Below, piece after piece: positions 1-8,584 of a DNA stretch of 34,581 bases. Both the position numbers and the translations under genes were made by a program. Positions within the stretch are counted from its first letter, which is position 1; every line of letters starts with the position of its first letter. The notes below the pieces were generated by a model. The model made no database searches and was not told where the DNA came from. It worked only from the letters and a program-made list of their open reading frames with translations. The DNA is from Candidatus Methanoperedentaceae archaeon (lineage in GTDB: Archaea > Halobacteriota > Methanosarcinia > Methanosarcinales > Methanoperedenaceae). The stretch lies in contig PQAS01000008.1 in NCBI GenBank assembly GCA_003104905.1, forward strand, positions 1 through 34,581, written 5' to 3'.

Positions 1-75
1 AATTTTAACGCCACAACTTGAAAAGCAATAACAAGATACATCTGTTTTGGATTTCCTGAATATATCAAAGGCCAC

Positions 76-969
76 ATGGATTATAAATTTTATGAAAACC
101 GAAAAAGTTTTAAGGTTTCAAGTGAAGATGAAATTTGTAAAAAATATATTTCGGGGCTTTCAGCACAAAAAATTGCCACTGAATATAAAATCCTAAAAAT
201 AACTGTTCTACGTATTCTAAAAAAACATAATATTGAAAGAAGAAATATATCTGATTGCCATAAAGGAATAAAAAGAATAAAAAAAATACCTACCCAAACG
301 GTAGAAGTCAAGCCAATCGTCATTCCTGCGCCATCTATTGAAGCTGGAATTAAGCCTATAGCACCACAAAATAGCACTACATCCATATATGATACAAGAA
401 AATGTCCTTTATGCCAATCACAATTGATTTTGCGCCAAAACAAATATGATGGAACACATTTTTTTGGATGTTCTGAATTTCCACAATGTAGACATACTGA
501 ATCTGCTTATCCTGTTCTAAAAAACAAAGCAGAAATTGCAATACAACGATTAGAAATTGAAAGACTTAAAAAATTGGAAGAAGTCAAAAAACCTATAGGA
601 AGACCACCAAAACCAAAAGTTATAAAATTTGTTCCAAAAAAATATACATTATCCGACATAAAAAAATTTAAGAGAGAATTTTATAATATAAAAACTTTTG
701 ATCCAAATGACGTTTTAGCAAGAGCGTATCGGGAATATGCAGAAATAGAAAAATTAGAAAAATCAAAAAAGATAGAACGTTGGCCACTATCATCAGGATA
801 TAAATCAAAACACTATACAAATTTAGAAGAAAATAAAAAAAGAATACACGAAAACGTGCTAAGACTAAAATCAAAAGAAAAAATACAACCCACCCCACAA
901 CTTTCACCAATACAACAAAAAATCCTGCAGATACAACAAGCACAATTACAACATATGAGTGAAAAATGA
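76..969 (+). CDS. HTH plus topoisomerase-type zinc-ribbon protein, hypothetical
   Basis: The 297-residue protein has three visible parts. Residues about 17-56 look like a resolvase-type helix-turn-helix (a 'GLSAQKIATEY' turn followed by a basic recognition helix). Residues 110-138 form a C4 zinc ribbon of the type found at the C-terminus of DNA topoisomerase I (Cys110, Cys113, Cys132, Cys138, with the GCSEFPQC ending). The remainder is long, lysine-rich and probably helical, with a Gln-rich tail. The ATG at 76 is the first start after an in-frame stop at 58-60; no clear ribosome site precedes it. The gene is much richer in A and T than the housekeeping genes to its right, so it is probably acquired DNA. 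A DNA- or RNA-binding role is inferred; I do not recognise the family. Confidence 0.7.
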   Translation: MDYKFYENRKSFKVSSEDEICKKYISGLSAQKIATEYKILKITVLRILKKHNIERRNISDCHKGIKRIKKIPTQTVEVKPIVIPAPSIEAGIKPIAPQNSTTSIYDTRKCPLCQSQLILRQNKYDGTHFFGCSEFPQCRHTESAYPVLKNKAEIAIQRLEIERLKKLEEVKKPIGRPPKPKVIKFVPKKYTLSDIKKFKREFYNIKTFDPNDVLARAYREYAEIEKLEKSKKIERWPLSSGYKSKHYTNLEENKKRIHENVLRLKSKEKIQPTPQLSPIQQKILQIQQAQLQHMSEK

Positions 970-1046
970 AACTAAGAAAAAGAAGAATTGAAAAAAAGCG
1001 ATATTTGAAAACTAATCTGATGGTAAAGTCTTTTAAGGTTAAATGA
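966..1046 (+). CDS. possible tiny basic ORF overlapping the zinc-ribbon gene
   Basis: A 26-codon frame starts at an ATG that overlaps the stop codon of the preceding gene (ATGA arrangement). It encodes a very basic peptide (MKLRKRRIEKKRYLK...). The overlap is typical of translational coupling, but the DNA is so A-rich that a Lys/Arg-rich frame can arise by chance. No independent ribosome site is visible. Confidence 0.2.
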   Translation: MKLRKRRIEKKRYLKTNLMVKSFKVK

Positions 1047-1126
1047 TATTTTTACTATTATTGCACCAAAGGCAAAGAATAGAAATTTAATAAAAAAAAT
1101 AAATAGCGAATAAAAGGTATTACTTA

Positions 1127-1606
1127 ATGGCGATAAAAAGCGTGAGTTCCTTGATTGGGAACATGAAACGAACCTACGATAAGAGTAAAGATAAATCCGG
1201 ATGGCGCGTCTTAAGCGGCATCAACCGGGAATATAATGATACTTTCATCGCGGGTGATAAAAAGTTATGGCAGATAAAATCGGAAGAGGTAACACCGGGA
1301 GAATCTGTCGCTGTTGGCATGAAAGTATCGAAATTCGATGAAGATCTTGAAAAAATAATGAAAAACGGCTCCCCCATACCTTTCGGGACTGTCACTCCTA
1401 TTGACCGGAAAATTTCGGTAATAATGGCAGGGATGCAGACTTTTTCTTCAGATTCATCCAACCGGCTATGTAAGGAACATCTTTCGAGCAAACAGGCGGA
1501 ACTCGAGGCTAAACTTAAACAGCAGGTTGACCTGATGATGGATGACAGGTCTTTCAGAAGGAAATATCTGGAACATAAGGACAGGCTCAGAAGGGCGTAC
1601 ATATAA
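1127..1606 (+). CDS. hypothetical protein, 159 residues
   Basis: This soluble, charged protein has no signal peptide or membrane segment. The middle is likely alpha/beta (a VGMKVSKFDEDLEKIMKNGSP region) and the C-terminal third is a highly charged helix ending in RRAYI. Base composition is closer to the chromosomal genes than to the A/T-rich DNA on either side, so it is more likely resident than part of the neighbouring element. The start is preceded only by a weak AGGT. The gene ends 43 bases before tRNA-Gln and may be co-transcribed with it. I do not recognise a family. Confidence 0.65.
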   Translation: MAIKSVSSLIGNMKRTYDKSKDKSGWRVLSGINREYNDTFIAGDKKLWQIKSEEVTPGESVAVGMKVSKFDEDLEKIMKNGSPIPFGTVTPIDRKISVIMAGMQTFSSDSSNRLCKEHLSSKQAELEAKLKQQVDLMMDDRSFRRKYLEHKDRLRRAYI

Positions 1607-1649
1607 CATCCCCATAAAGAATAAGTAGTTTAGTTGCGATTAAGCCTTA

Positions 1650-1722
1650 AGTCCCGTAGGGTAGTGGTCAATCCTTCTGGCCTTTGGAGCCGGAGACGAC
1701 GGTTCGAATCCGCCCGGGACTA
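1650..1722 (+). tRNA. tRNA-Gln (anticodon UUG)
   Basis: The acceptor stem AGTCCCG (1650-1656) pairs perfectly with CGGGACT (1715-1721), and the discriminator is A at 1722. The anticodon stem CTGGC/GCCGG encloses the loop CTTTGGA, giving anticodon TTG, which reads CAA (Gln). The T loop is TTCGAAT, with one A-C mismatch in the T stem. CCA is not encoded. It lies at the edge of an A/T-rich accessory segment, a usual integration site, but no second copy of its 3' end was found in the window. Confidence 0.93.
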
Positions 1723-1766
1723 TTTTAAATCTCATTTTTAAGAAACTATTATTAATAAAGCAGGAT

Positions 1767-1807
1767 AGATTAGAGAAAGAAGAAAAGGTACTGAAAGATT
1801 AGAGAAA
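1767..1807. repeat. 12-base direct repeat pair
   Basis: AGATTAGAGAAA occurs at 1767-1778 and again at 1796-1807, 29 bases apart start to start, just downstream of tRNA-Gln. The copies are exact. The function is unknown; they could be remnants of a duplication. Confidence 0.4.
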
Positions 1808-1838
1808 CTTCATGGGAGATTTTGGGAAATGGATTTTT

Positions 1839-1856
1839 AAAAACCCCCCGGTTTTT
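1839..1856 (+). terminator. hairpin terminator candidate
   Basis: AAAAACC at 1839-1845 and GGTTTTT at 1850-1856 form a perfect 7-bp stem around a CCCC loop, ending in five T. It could end transcription from the 1127 gene and tRNA-Gln, and insulate the metalloprotease gene. Confidence 0.5.
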
Positions 1857-2077
1857 ACATAAAACAATATTTATATATATACCTAAAAATATATTAATTA
1901 TATTTTAAATAGTATTTAATATGTATGATAATATTGTTTGTCTCGGAATTATATAGTCACTTCGGATGCAAAATAGGAAGTCGATAGAGGATTATAATAA
2001 TCATTATATTAATTTTTTAAATGGGATTAATATTTAAACTTTAATGTATTAAATAAATTTATTTAAAGAGGTATAAT

Positions 2078-2812
2078 ATGATTAAAAAAATTTTAGTAAC
2101 ATTATTCGTTATAGGTATCATGACGAGTGGTGTTTCAGCATCAAAGATAGATAATCAACAAAAAACCGATTGTGGTGCAGACGAAAATGTACACGAAGAA
2201 CTTGTTGGAATGACTCATGACGGCAAAGATTTTATCGTAAAGAGAGTTATGGAATTTAAGGTAAAACAGCAAAATCCCGGTTCTTCACCATCAACAAGTT
2301 GTTATAAATTGATGGGTGTAAAATGGGCTTCACTTCCTGTAACATATTCCATAAATCCAAGCAATCCACAGAATGTAGATGCAGTAACAGCAATTAATAC
2401 TGGAGTAGGAACATGGGATGAACAAACATCAAAGAATCTCTTTGCTTATTCTGGAACAACTTCTGGTCAAGCTGGAACTTATGATGGCGTAAATATCATA
2501 TCTTTCGGAAGTGTTGCAAGTTCTAATACAATTGCAGTAACGACAACGTGGTACACACGCATTGGAAAAAGAATATTAGAAACCGATATGAAATTTAATA
2601 CATATTATATATGGGGAACAGATGGAAGTTCAGATAAAATGGACTTGCAGAATATTGCAACACATGAATTAGGACACACTTTCGGATTATCAGACCTTTA
2701 CAATTCCTGCACTTCACAAACAATGTATGGATATGCAGATTTTGGTGAAACCAATAAAAGAACTTTGGAATCCGGTGACATAGCTGGATTGAGAAGTTTA
2801 TATGGAACATAA
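2078..2812 (+). CDS. secreted zinc metalloprotease, matrixin/snapalysin-like
   Basis: The 244-residue precursor begins with a signal peptide (two lysines, hydrophobic core of residues 5-17, likely cleavage near GVSA-SK). The mature part carries the zinc motif HELGHTFGLSD at 196-206: His196 and His200 as ligands, Glu197 as catalytic base, and Asp206 as the third ligand where matrixins normally have His. A downstream Met in TMYGYADF is a candidate Met-turn, and the C-terminus (LESGDIAGLRSLYG) matches the closing helix of the matrixin fold. A proline-flanked Cys near residue 78 might act as a cysteine switch, but this is uncertain. A good GAGGT ribosome site lies about 6 bases before ATG 2078. 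The composition is A/T-rich, unlike the core genes, suggesting acquisition. It is likely exported and degrades extracellular or cell-surface protein. Confidence 0.8.
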   Translation: MIKKILVTLFVIGIMTSGVSASKIDNQQKTDCGADENVHEELVGMTHDGKDFIVKRVMEFKVKQQNPGSSPSTSCYKLMGVKWASLPVTYSINPSNPQNVDAVTAINTGVGTWDEQTSKNLFAYSGTTSGQAGTYDGVNIISFGSVASSNTIAVTTTWYTRIGKRILETDMKFNTYYIWGTDGSSDKMDLQNIATHELGHTFGLSDLYNSCTSQTMYGYADFGETNKRTLESGDIAGLRSLYGT

Positions 2813-2819
2813 TCTTTAA

Positions 2820-3050
2820 TTATTTTTTTTGTAAAAGAAGATTTTTATAATAGCCAGACTTGTAGGTTAATTCTGTCCCACAGCCTGTAGATGCAATTAA
2901 TTTGTTTACATCTTCGTTAGTCCATGTATCAATCGGCTTAAAGTCATTCATTGATGTAAGATACATTCGATAATTTGTTATTGTCCAATCTTTTTAACCA
3001 TTAGATTTTTGCCATTCTAAGAACTTATTAAGCATGATATCATCTAATGT
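2820..3050 (-). pseudogene. broken tyrosine recombinase (integrase) N-terminal domain
   Basis: Read on the minus strand, one frame runs from about 3050 to a stop at 2820-2822. It contains LNKFLEWQKSNG, then an in-frame TAA, then KDWTITNYRMYLTSMNDF, IDTWTNEDVNKLIAS and YKSGYYKNLLLQKK. This pattern (FLEW..., TI.NYR.YL, W...DV...I, ...YYK.L) is that of the SAM-like core-binding domain of phage/archaeal integrases. No catalytic domain follows, and upstream is closed by another stop. It is therefore a decayed fragment left between the metalloprotease and purA. Family assignment comes from the residue pattern only. Confidence 0.6.
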
Positions 3051-3093
3051 TTAAAAAGATGCAAATGTATATATAATTAACTTGAGGATAAAT

Positions 3094-4359
3094 ATGTTCA
3101 CAATAATCACAGGCGCACAGTTCGGGGACGAAGGTAAAGGAAAGATAGTTGATATGATGGCTTCAAAATACGATATTGTCGCACGCTTCCAGGGCGGCGA
3201 TAATGCGGGGCATACCGTTGTTGCGGAAGGTAAAACGTACAAGCTGCATCTTATCCCATCAGGTGTGCTTTTTGATGCGCGCCTTCTGATAGGGCCCGGC
3301 ACTGTGATGAATCCCGGGATTTTGATGGAAGAAATTGCCATGCTTTCCGGAAATGGCGTGGAAGTGACGCCTGCAAAGCTTGGCATCGATGCAAAGACAA
3401 GTATCATAATGCCTTATCATGTTGCTCTTGACGGCCTTCGAGAATCCAAACGCGCCATAAAAATTGGAACCACGAACAGGGGGATCGGTTTTGCTTATGT
3501 GGATAAAGTAGGGCGGGAAGAGATACAGATGGCGGATATTGCTGATAAGAACCGTTTCATGAGGAAAATCGAAGAAATAGCTCCTCAGAAAGAAGCAGCG
3601 ATAAAAGAATTGGGCGGAGACCCGGGGATCGCACGTTCCGAAATAAAGGATTATCTTGAGATTGGCAGGAAATTAAAACCTTATATCACGGATGTTTCAA
3701 AAGAGATAAACCAGGCATTAAAGGAAGGTAAAAAAGTCCTTGCCGAAGGTGCACAGGGGACGCATCTGGATATAATCCACGGTACTCAAAAATTCGTTAC
3801 CTCTTCAAGCACTGTAGCAGGCTCGGCATGTGCGGCGCTTGGAGTCGGCCCGACAAAAGTAAATGAAGTGATAGGAATAATAAAGGCCTACATCACACGC
3901 GTTGGAGAAGGGCCGCTTCCCACCGAACAGAAAAACCAGGTGGGAGAGCATCTTCGGGATAAGGGCGGCGAATTTGGAACTACTACCGGAAGACCAAGAA
4001 GATGCGGCTGGTTTGACCTGCCCCTGGCGCGAAAATCCATCAACCTCAATGGATATACATCCCTGGCTCTTACCAAACTGGATGTACTTTCAGGGCTTAA
4101 TCCATTGAAATTGTGCATTGAATATGACCTGGACGGAAAGATTATGAAATATATGCCCGAACTTTCCGATGATATTGCAGGATGCAAACCTGTATATATG
4201 GATATTCCGGGGTGGCATGAAGATATTTCAGATACCGGGAGTTTCGATGATCTTCCCGAAAATGCCAGGCTCTATATTGAATTGATCGAAGAATTGATGG
4301 GTGTAAAAATTAATTATATTTCTGTGGGGCCGGGCAGAAAGCAAACTCTTATGAAATAG
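3094..4359 (+). CDS. purA: adenylosuccinate synthetase
   Basis: It joins IMP and aspartate using GTP to form adenylosuccinate, the first committed step from IMP to AMP, in the cytosol. The GDEGKGK nucleotide loop is at residues 11-17, with Asp12 and, in DNAGHTVV, His40 as the expected catalytic pair. GSACAALGVGPTKV, the VGEGPLPTE strand and TTTGRPRRCGWFDL are further family signatures. The 421-residue length fits the full-length (bacterial-like) form. I chose ATG 3094 over an in-frame TTG at 3082 because GAGG (3084-3087) sits about 6 bases ahead of it. A TATA-like GTATATATA lies around 3066-3074. It is followed 25 bases later by cdc48. Confidence 0.96.
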   Translation: MFTIITGAQFGDEGKGKIVDMMASKYDIVARFQGGDNAGHTVVAEGKTYKLHLIPSGVLFDARLLIGPGTVMNPGILMEEIAMLSGNGVEVTPAKLGIDAKTSIIMPYHVALDGLRESKRAIKIGTTNRGIGFAYVDKVGREEIQMADIADKNRFMRKIEEIAPQKEAAIKELGGDPGIARSEIKDYLEIGRKLKPYITDVSKEINQALKEGKKVLAEGAQGTHLDIIHGTQKFVTSSSTVAGSACAALGVGPTKVNEVIGIIKAYITRVGEGPLPTEQKNQVGEHLRDKGGEFGTTTGRPRRCGWFDLPLARKSINLNGYTSLALTKLDVLSGLNPLKLCIEYDLDGKIMKYMPELSDDIAGCKPVYMDIPGWHEDISDTGSFDDLPENARLYIELIEELMGVKINYISVGPGRKQTLMK

Positions 4360-4384
4360 ACAGCAGATATTAATATGGGGTAAC

Positions 4385-6652
4385 ATGGAAAAATCAATAA
4401 GGTTGAAAGTAGCCGAGGCAGACCAGAGAGATGTGGGAAAGGGAATCGTCCGGATAGATGAAAAATTCCGGAACATGATAGGCGTCAATATTTTTGATGT
4501 TGTTGAAATAAGAGTAGAACAGCATTCCACATCTGCGGTGGTGGGAAGGGCATACCCGCAGGATGAGGGGCTCGATGTCATAAGAATGGACGGGCTTATA
4601 CGAACAAACTCAAGGACAAGCCTGGGAGAATATGTGGATGTTCTTAAGGCAGAGTGGAAAGAAGCAAAAAAAGTAACCCTTGCACCCGTTATAAAGAATA
4701 TCCATATTTATGCGCCCAGTGAAAGCCTGCGTGCAATTTTTCATAACAGGACAGTCTCAAAAGGGGATATCATTTCCACAACCAGCGTGAGGCGGCCGAG
4801 GGAATCATTTGGCACGGATGTTATGTTCGAGCAGGTATTCCCGGAATTCTTCGGTGGTTCTTTTGGGCTTGGCGAGATAAAATTGCATGTTTTTTCAACA
4901 TCACCGGGCGGAATAGTCAAGATAACCGATGTCACAGAGATAGAACTCCTTCCTGAGGCTGTTGAGCTTCCTGCTGAACTGCCTGAGGTAATGTATGAAG
5001 ACCTGGGTGGAATAAAACCTGCCCTGAGTAAGATCCGTGAAATCATTGAATTGCCTCTTAAGCACCCTGAACTTTTCAACAGGCTGGGTATTGATGCGCC
5101 AAAAGGGGTGCTTCTCCACGGGCCGCCCGGAACAGGAAAAACCATGCTTGCAAAGGCCGTGGCGAACGAAAGCGAGGCATATTTTATCACTATTAACGGC
5201 CCTGAAATAATGTCAAAATATTACGGGGAAAGCGAACATAAACTTCGTGAGGCTTTTGATGTGGCCGAGAAAAATGCTCCTGCGATCGTCTTTATAGATG
5301 AAATAGACAGCATTGCCCCAAAACGCGCTGAAGTGACAGGTGAAGTAGAGCGCCGTGTCGTGGCTCAGCTTCTTTCGCTTATGGATGGCCTGAAATCAAG
5401 AAAGAACGTGATAGTCATTGGAGCTACGAACCGTCCCGAAGCTCTTGATATGGCTCTGCGCAGACCGGGCAGGTTTGACCGTGAGATCGAGCTTCGAGCG
5501 CCAGACCGGGAAGGCAGGCGTGAGATATTCCAGATACACACCCGCGGTATGCCCCTTACCGAAGATGTTTCCCTTGATAACCTTGCAGACCGCACGCATG
5601 GATTTGTGGGCGCGGATATCGCGGCATTATGCCGCGAGGCTGCAATGACATCTCTTCGAAGAGTGCTTCCTGAAATTGACCTTGAACAGAAGGTCATACC
5701 CAAAGATACACTTGATAAACTTATTATTAAAGCTTCGGATTTTGAAGACGTAATGAAGGAAGTCCAGCCCTCGGCGCTTCGTGAGATCGTGTTTGAAGTG
5801 CCAAATGTATCCTGGAATGATATCGGGGGGCTTGAGAATGTCAAAGAGCTGCTTTCTGAGGCAGTAGAATGGCCGCTTCGTTATGGTACATCTTTCAAAC
5901 GTATTGGTGTCCAGGCCCCGAAAGGTGTTCTCCTCTATGGCCCCCCGGGCACTGGAAAGACGCTTCTGGCCAAAGCGATTGCCAATGAGAGCGAGGCAAA
6001 TTTCATAACCGTCAAAGGCAGCGACATATTATCAAAATGGTACGGCGAATCCGAGAAGCACATAGCTGAAATCTTCAAGAAGGTACGCCAGGTCGCGCCT
6101 GCAATAATATTTCTTGATGAGCTTGATGCCCTTGCGCCAGTGAGAGGTTCATCCGAAGGTGATCCACATGCTACGGAGCGAATAGTAAACCAATTGCTTT
6201 CAGAACTCGACGGGCTTGAAGAACTGGTTGGCGTCGTGGTCATAGGTGCCACGAACAGGCCCGATATAATCGATCCGGCGTTATTGCGCCCGGGAAGGTT
6301 TGATGAGATGATACTTGTGCCTGTTCCTGATCCCAAAACAAGGTCCGAGATATTTAAAGTCCATACTAAGAAGATGGCGCTTGCTCAGGATGTGAATCTT
6401 GGTGAACTCGTAAGGATAACCGAAGATTTTACGGGCGCGGATATTGCCGCCGTATGCAAGAAAGCAGGACGCTTTGCGATGCGTGAGAACATAAACGCGA
6501 CAGAAGTGAGCCAGAAACATTTCCTTTCTGCTACCGGAGAGACTGGCCCTTCAGTAACACCGGATATAATGAGCTATTATGAAAGAATAAAAGATGAGTT
6601 GAGGAAGAAACGCTCAAAGCAGATAGAAACAAGTCCAGCGCTATATGGATAA
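4385..6652 (+). CDS. cdc48: CDC48/VAT-type AAA+ ATPase
   Basis: This is a 755-residue hexameric unfoldase related to archaeal VAT and eukaryotic p97, which extracts and unfolds proteins, usually for the proteasome. The order is an N-terminal double-psi barrel/beta-clam domain (about 1-190), then D1 with Walker A GPPGTGKT at about 245-252 and Walker B FIDEID near 303. D2 follows with a second GPPGTGKT at about 519-526 and FLDELD near 575. Both domains keep arginine-finger regions (LRRPGRFD, LLRPGRFD). The C-terminus ends in ALYG rather than a long eukaryotic tail. GGGGT precedes the ATG. It probably shares a transcript with purA and the next gene. Confidence 0.96.
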   Translation: MEKSIRLKVAEADQRDVGKGIVRIDEKFRNMIGVNIFDVVEIRVEQHSTSAVVGRAYPQDEGLDVIRMDGLIRTNSRTSLGEYVDVLKAEWKEAKKVTLAPVIKNIHIYAPSESLRAIFHNRTVSKGDIISTTSVRRPRESFGTDVMFEQVFPEFFGGSFGLGEIKLHVFSTSPGGIVKITDVTEIELLPEAVELPAELPEVMYEDLGGIKPALSKIREIIELPLKHPELFNRLGIDAPKGVLLHGPPGTGKTMLAKAVANESEAYFITINGPEIMSKYYGESEHKLREAFDVAEKNAPAIVFIDEIDSIAPKRAEVTGEVERRVVAQLLSLMDGLKSRKNVIVIGATNRPEALDMALRRPGRFDREIELRAPDREGRREIFQIHTRGMPLTEDVSLDNLADRTHGFVGADIAALCREAAMTSLRRVLPEIDLEQKVIPKDTLDKLIIKASDFEDVMKEVQPSALREIVFEVPNVSWNDIGGLENVKELLSEAVEWPLRYGTSFKRIGVQAPKGVLLYGPPGTGKTLLAKAIANESEANFITVKGSDILSKWYGESEKHIAEIFKKVRQVAPAIIFLDELDALAPVRGSSEGDPHATERIVNQLLSELDGLEELVGVVVIGATNRPDIIDPALLRPGRFDEMILVPVPDPKTRSEIFKVHTKKMALAQDVNLGELVRITEDFTGADIAAVCKKAGRFAMRENINATEVSQKHFLSATGETGPSVTPDIMSYYERIKDELRKKRSKQIETSPALYG

Positions 6653-6661
6653 AGGAGATTC

Positions 6662-7681
6662 ATGATAAAGGAAGGAGTCCTGTTTGATGAACTTCCGGAT
6701 AAAAAGGTAAAATGCAATGTTTGCTCGCACAGGTGCCATATCAGTGATGAAAAACTGGGTGTATGCAGGACAAGACAGAATAAGAATGGGAAACTCTACA
6801 CACTGATATATAATACCGTTTCAAGTGAAGCGGTTGACCCTATCGAGAAAAAGCCCCTGTATCATTTCCTGCCCGGAACACTTTCGTATTCCCTGGGAAC
6901 AATAGGGTGTAATTTCAGATGCCAGCACTGCCAGAACTGGAATATTTCACAGGCTTCACTTGTTGATTCCCATACGATCGAAATCACGCCTGAAACTGCC
7001 ATAAAGAGGGCGTTAGCATCAGGTTCCAAATCTATCGCATGGACATATAACGAACCTGCGATATGGCATGAATATACTTTCGATAGCGCAGTTCTTGCGA
7101 AAAAAGCAGGATTAAAGACGATATATGTGACAAACGGCTACATCACCCCCGAAGCACTTCGCCGGATAGCGCCATATCTGGATGCTTTCCGCGTGGATAT
7201 CAAATCATTCTCAGAGGATTTCTACAGGAAAACCTGCGGCGCAAGGCTTGCTCCTGTGCTTGAATCCACAAAGCTGGCAAAGGAACTGGGCATGCATGTG
7301 GAAACCATAACGCTTATTATTCCCACAAAGAACGATTCCGGAGAAGAGATAATTCAGATCGTGAAGTGGGTGCATGATAATCTTGGCGCGGACACGCCCA
7401 TGCATTTCACGAGATTCCATCCCATGTATAAGATGGATGACCTGTATCCAACACCCATTGACACTCTTGAGATGGCTTACGATATCGCAAAGAAAGAGGG
7501 GATGAGGTTTGTTTACCTGGGGAATGTGGGGGGGCATAAGTATGAGAACACCTATTGCCCGAAGTGCAATGCCCTGCTGATCGACCGCGTGGGATTCAGG
7601 GTGAGCGCTATTAAGATAAAGGATGGGAAATGTCCGCAATGCGGGGAAGAGATACCGATGGTGGGACCGGGGAAGAAATAA
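6662..7681 (+). CDS. amrS: AmmeMemoRadiSam system radical SAM enzyme
   Basis: The 339-residue protein has the radical SAM cluster motif CNFRCQHC (Cys83, Cys87, Cys90). The surroundings are typical of AmrS/PflA-related proteins: a Cys-rich N-terminus with CNVCSHRC and GVCRTR, then the SEAVDPIEKKPLYHFLPG segment. The C-terminus adds a zinc-ribbon pair (CPKC near 298 and CPQC near 328). Its substrate is unknown in general; family members often co-occur with AmmeMemo proteins, none of which is in this window. An AGGAG site lies 5 bases ahead of the ATG, 9 bases after cdc48, so co-transcription is likely. Confidence 0.9.
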   Translation: MIKEGVLFDELPDKKVKCNVCSHRCHISDEKLGVCRTRQNKNGKLYTLIYNTVSSEAVDPIEKKPLYHFLPGTLSYSLGTIGCNFRCQHCQNWNISQASLVDSHTIEITPETAIKRALASGSKSIAWTYNEPAIWHEYTFDSAVLAKKAGLKTIYVTNGYITPEALRRIAPYLDAFRVDIKSFSEDFYRKTCGARLAPVLESTKLAKELGMHVETITLIIPTKNDSGEEIIQIVKWVHDNLGADTPMHFTRFHPMYKMDDLYPTPIDTLEMAYDIAKKEGMRFVYLGNVGGHKYENTYCPKCNALLIDRVGFRVSAIKIKDGKCPQCGEEIPMVGPGKK

Positions 7682-7797
7682 TTAAGACTCAGTCAGAGGG
7701 CATGAAACAATATAAGAGTTTTAAATGCATGGAGCAGTTTTTACGGGTGATTCTAAGACAATGGCGTCAATAAGTCTTCTGTCTTAAAATTTTTGAG

Positions 7798-8529
7798 CTA
7801 TATTTTCTTTTTTCGTCCATAAGGACACACAAACACACACATTCCGCAGACTGCTATCTCATTTTTTTGTTCCATGAAATCAAAATACTTTTCACATTTT
7901 TTTACATCATATCTTGCTTCTCGCGGTTCATCGGTCCTGAACGGCTTCCCGGTGAATGCCCTTGTTGGACAGATGTCAATACATTCCCTGCAATCCCCAC
8001 ATTGATCCTTTTGCATCTCTCCTGCAGATTCAAGGGGTGCATCAGTCAGTATAGTTGCCCAACGAACTCTTGGTCCGTGTTCAGGCGTGATTAATAAACA
8101 GCTCTTTCCAATCCATCCCAGTCCGGCCAGATGAGCACTAAGCTTATGCGAGAAAGAAGCACAAATGCGTTCATCATCTACACGTTTTGATGCAGGAATC
8201 GGAAAAGCCCTGGCTCCGGACTGTTGGAGATGACTGCTAATGATCGAAGCAGCAAGGTCCAACCGCAAATTCACGATATCATAAACATGGTGGCGATAGC
8301 TTACTTTTACCGCTTTTTCATTTCTCTGCGGCAAAAGATCGACGATTGAATCAAGGATGGATATTCCAATAGAGATGGAAAAGGGAAAGCTGGCTATAAG
8401 GCTGCCTCCCTGTTCAAGGATAGCATTATGAGCCTGTGAAAGATCAGCGATACCTAAATAATCAACGCCGTTGCTGGATATTATATTTTGTAATTGTTGA
8501 TTCAAATTCTTATTTCTTTCATATAACAT
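7798..8529 (-). CDS. QueG-like 4Fe-4S double-cluster protein
   Basis: The 243-residue protein resembles the epoxyqueuosine reductase family but is shorter than QueG (about 350-380 residues). The central [30 protein letters not shown] region, cited here in parts ([17 protein letters not shown]), is a signature of that family. Two iron-sulfur motifs follow: [12 protein letters not shown] and [11 protein letters not shown], with an extra KKCEKY Cys between. Archaea generally lack queuosine, so the reaction is probably different and is not known to me. An AGAGGAAG site precedes the ATG. It lies 55 bases downstream of the LamG/SGNH gene on the same strand. Confidence 0.8.
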   Translation of the reverse strand: MLYERNKNLNQQLQNIISSNGVDYLGIADLSQAHNAILEQGGSLIASFPFSISIGISILDSIVDLLPQRNEKAVKVSYRHHVYDIVNLRLDLAASIISSHLQQSGARAFPIPASKRVDDERICASFSHKLSAHLAGLGWIGKSCLLITPEHGPRVRWATILTDAPLESAGEMQKDQCGDCRECIDICPTRAFTGKPFRTDEPREARYDVKKCEKYFDFMEQKNEIAVCGMCVFVCPYGRKKKI

Positions 8530-8584
8530 GATCTTCCTCTCTTTGTAAATGGAACCTGTGACTCTATCATTTTGAGGGTGGTTT

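Larger units (their letters stand above)
1723..2077. other. A/T-rich intergenic region between tRNA-Gln and the metalloprotease gene
   Basis: This 355-base stretch contains no convincing gene. It holds a 12-base direct repeat (AGATTAGAGAAA at 1767-1778 and 1796-1807), a terminator-like hairpin at 1839-1856, and then very A/T-rich DNA. The last bases carry a GAGGT ribosome site for the gene starting at 2078. Confidence 0.6.

Noticed and set aside
1-31. Possible 3' end of an upstream gene (frame reading ILTPQLEKQ then TAA)
   Set aside because: Only nine codons are visible, too few to support a gene.
1650-1722. tRNA-Gln as a proven attachment site
   Set aside because: No duplicate of the tRNA 3' end was found in the window, so integration at the tRNA cannot be shown here.
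3082-3093. TTG start for purA
   Set aside because: ATG 3094 has a GAGG site at the proper distance and gives the family's normal N-terminus.
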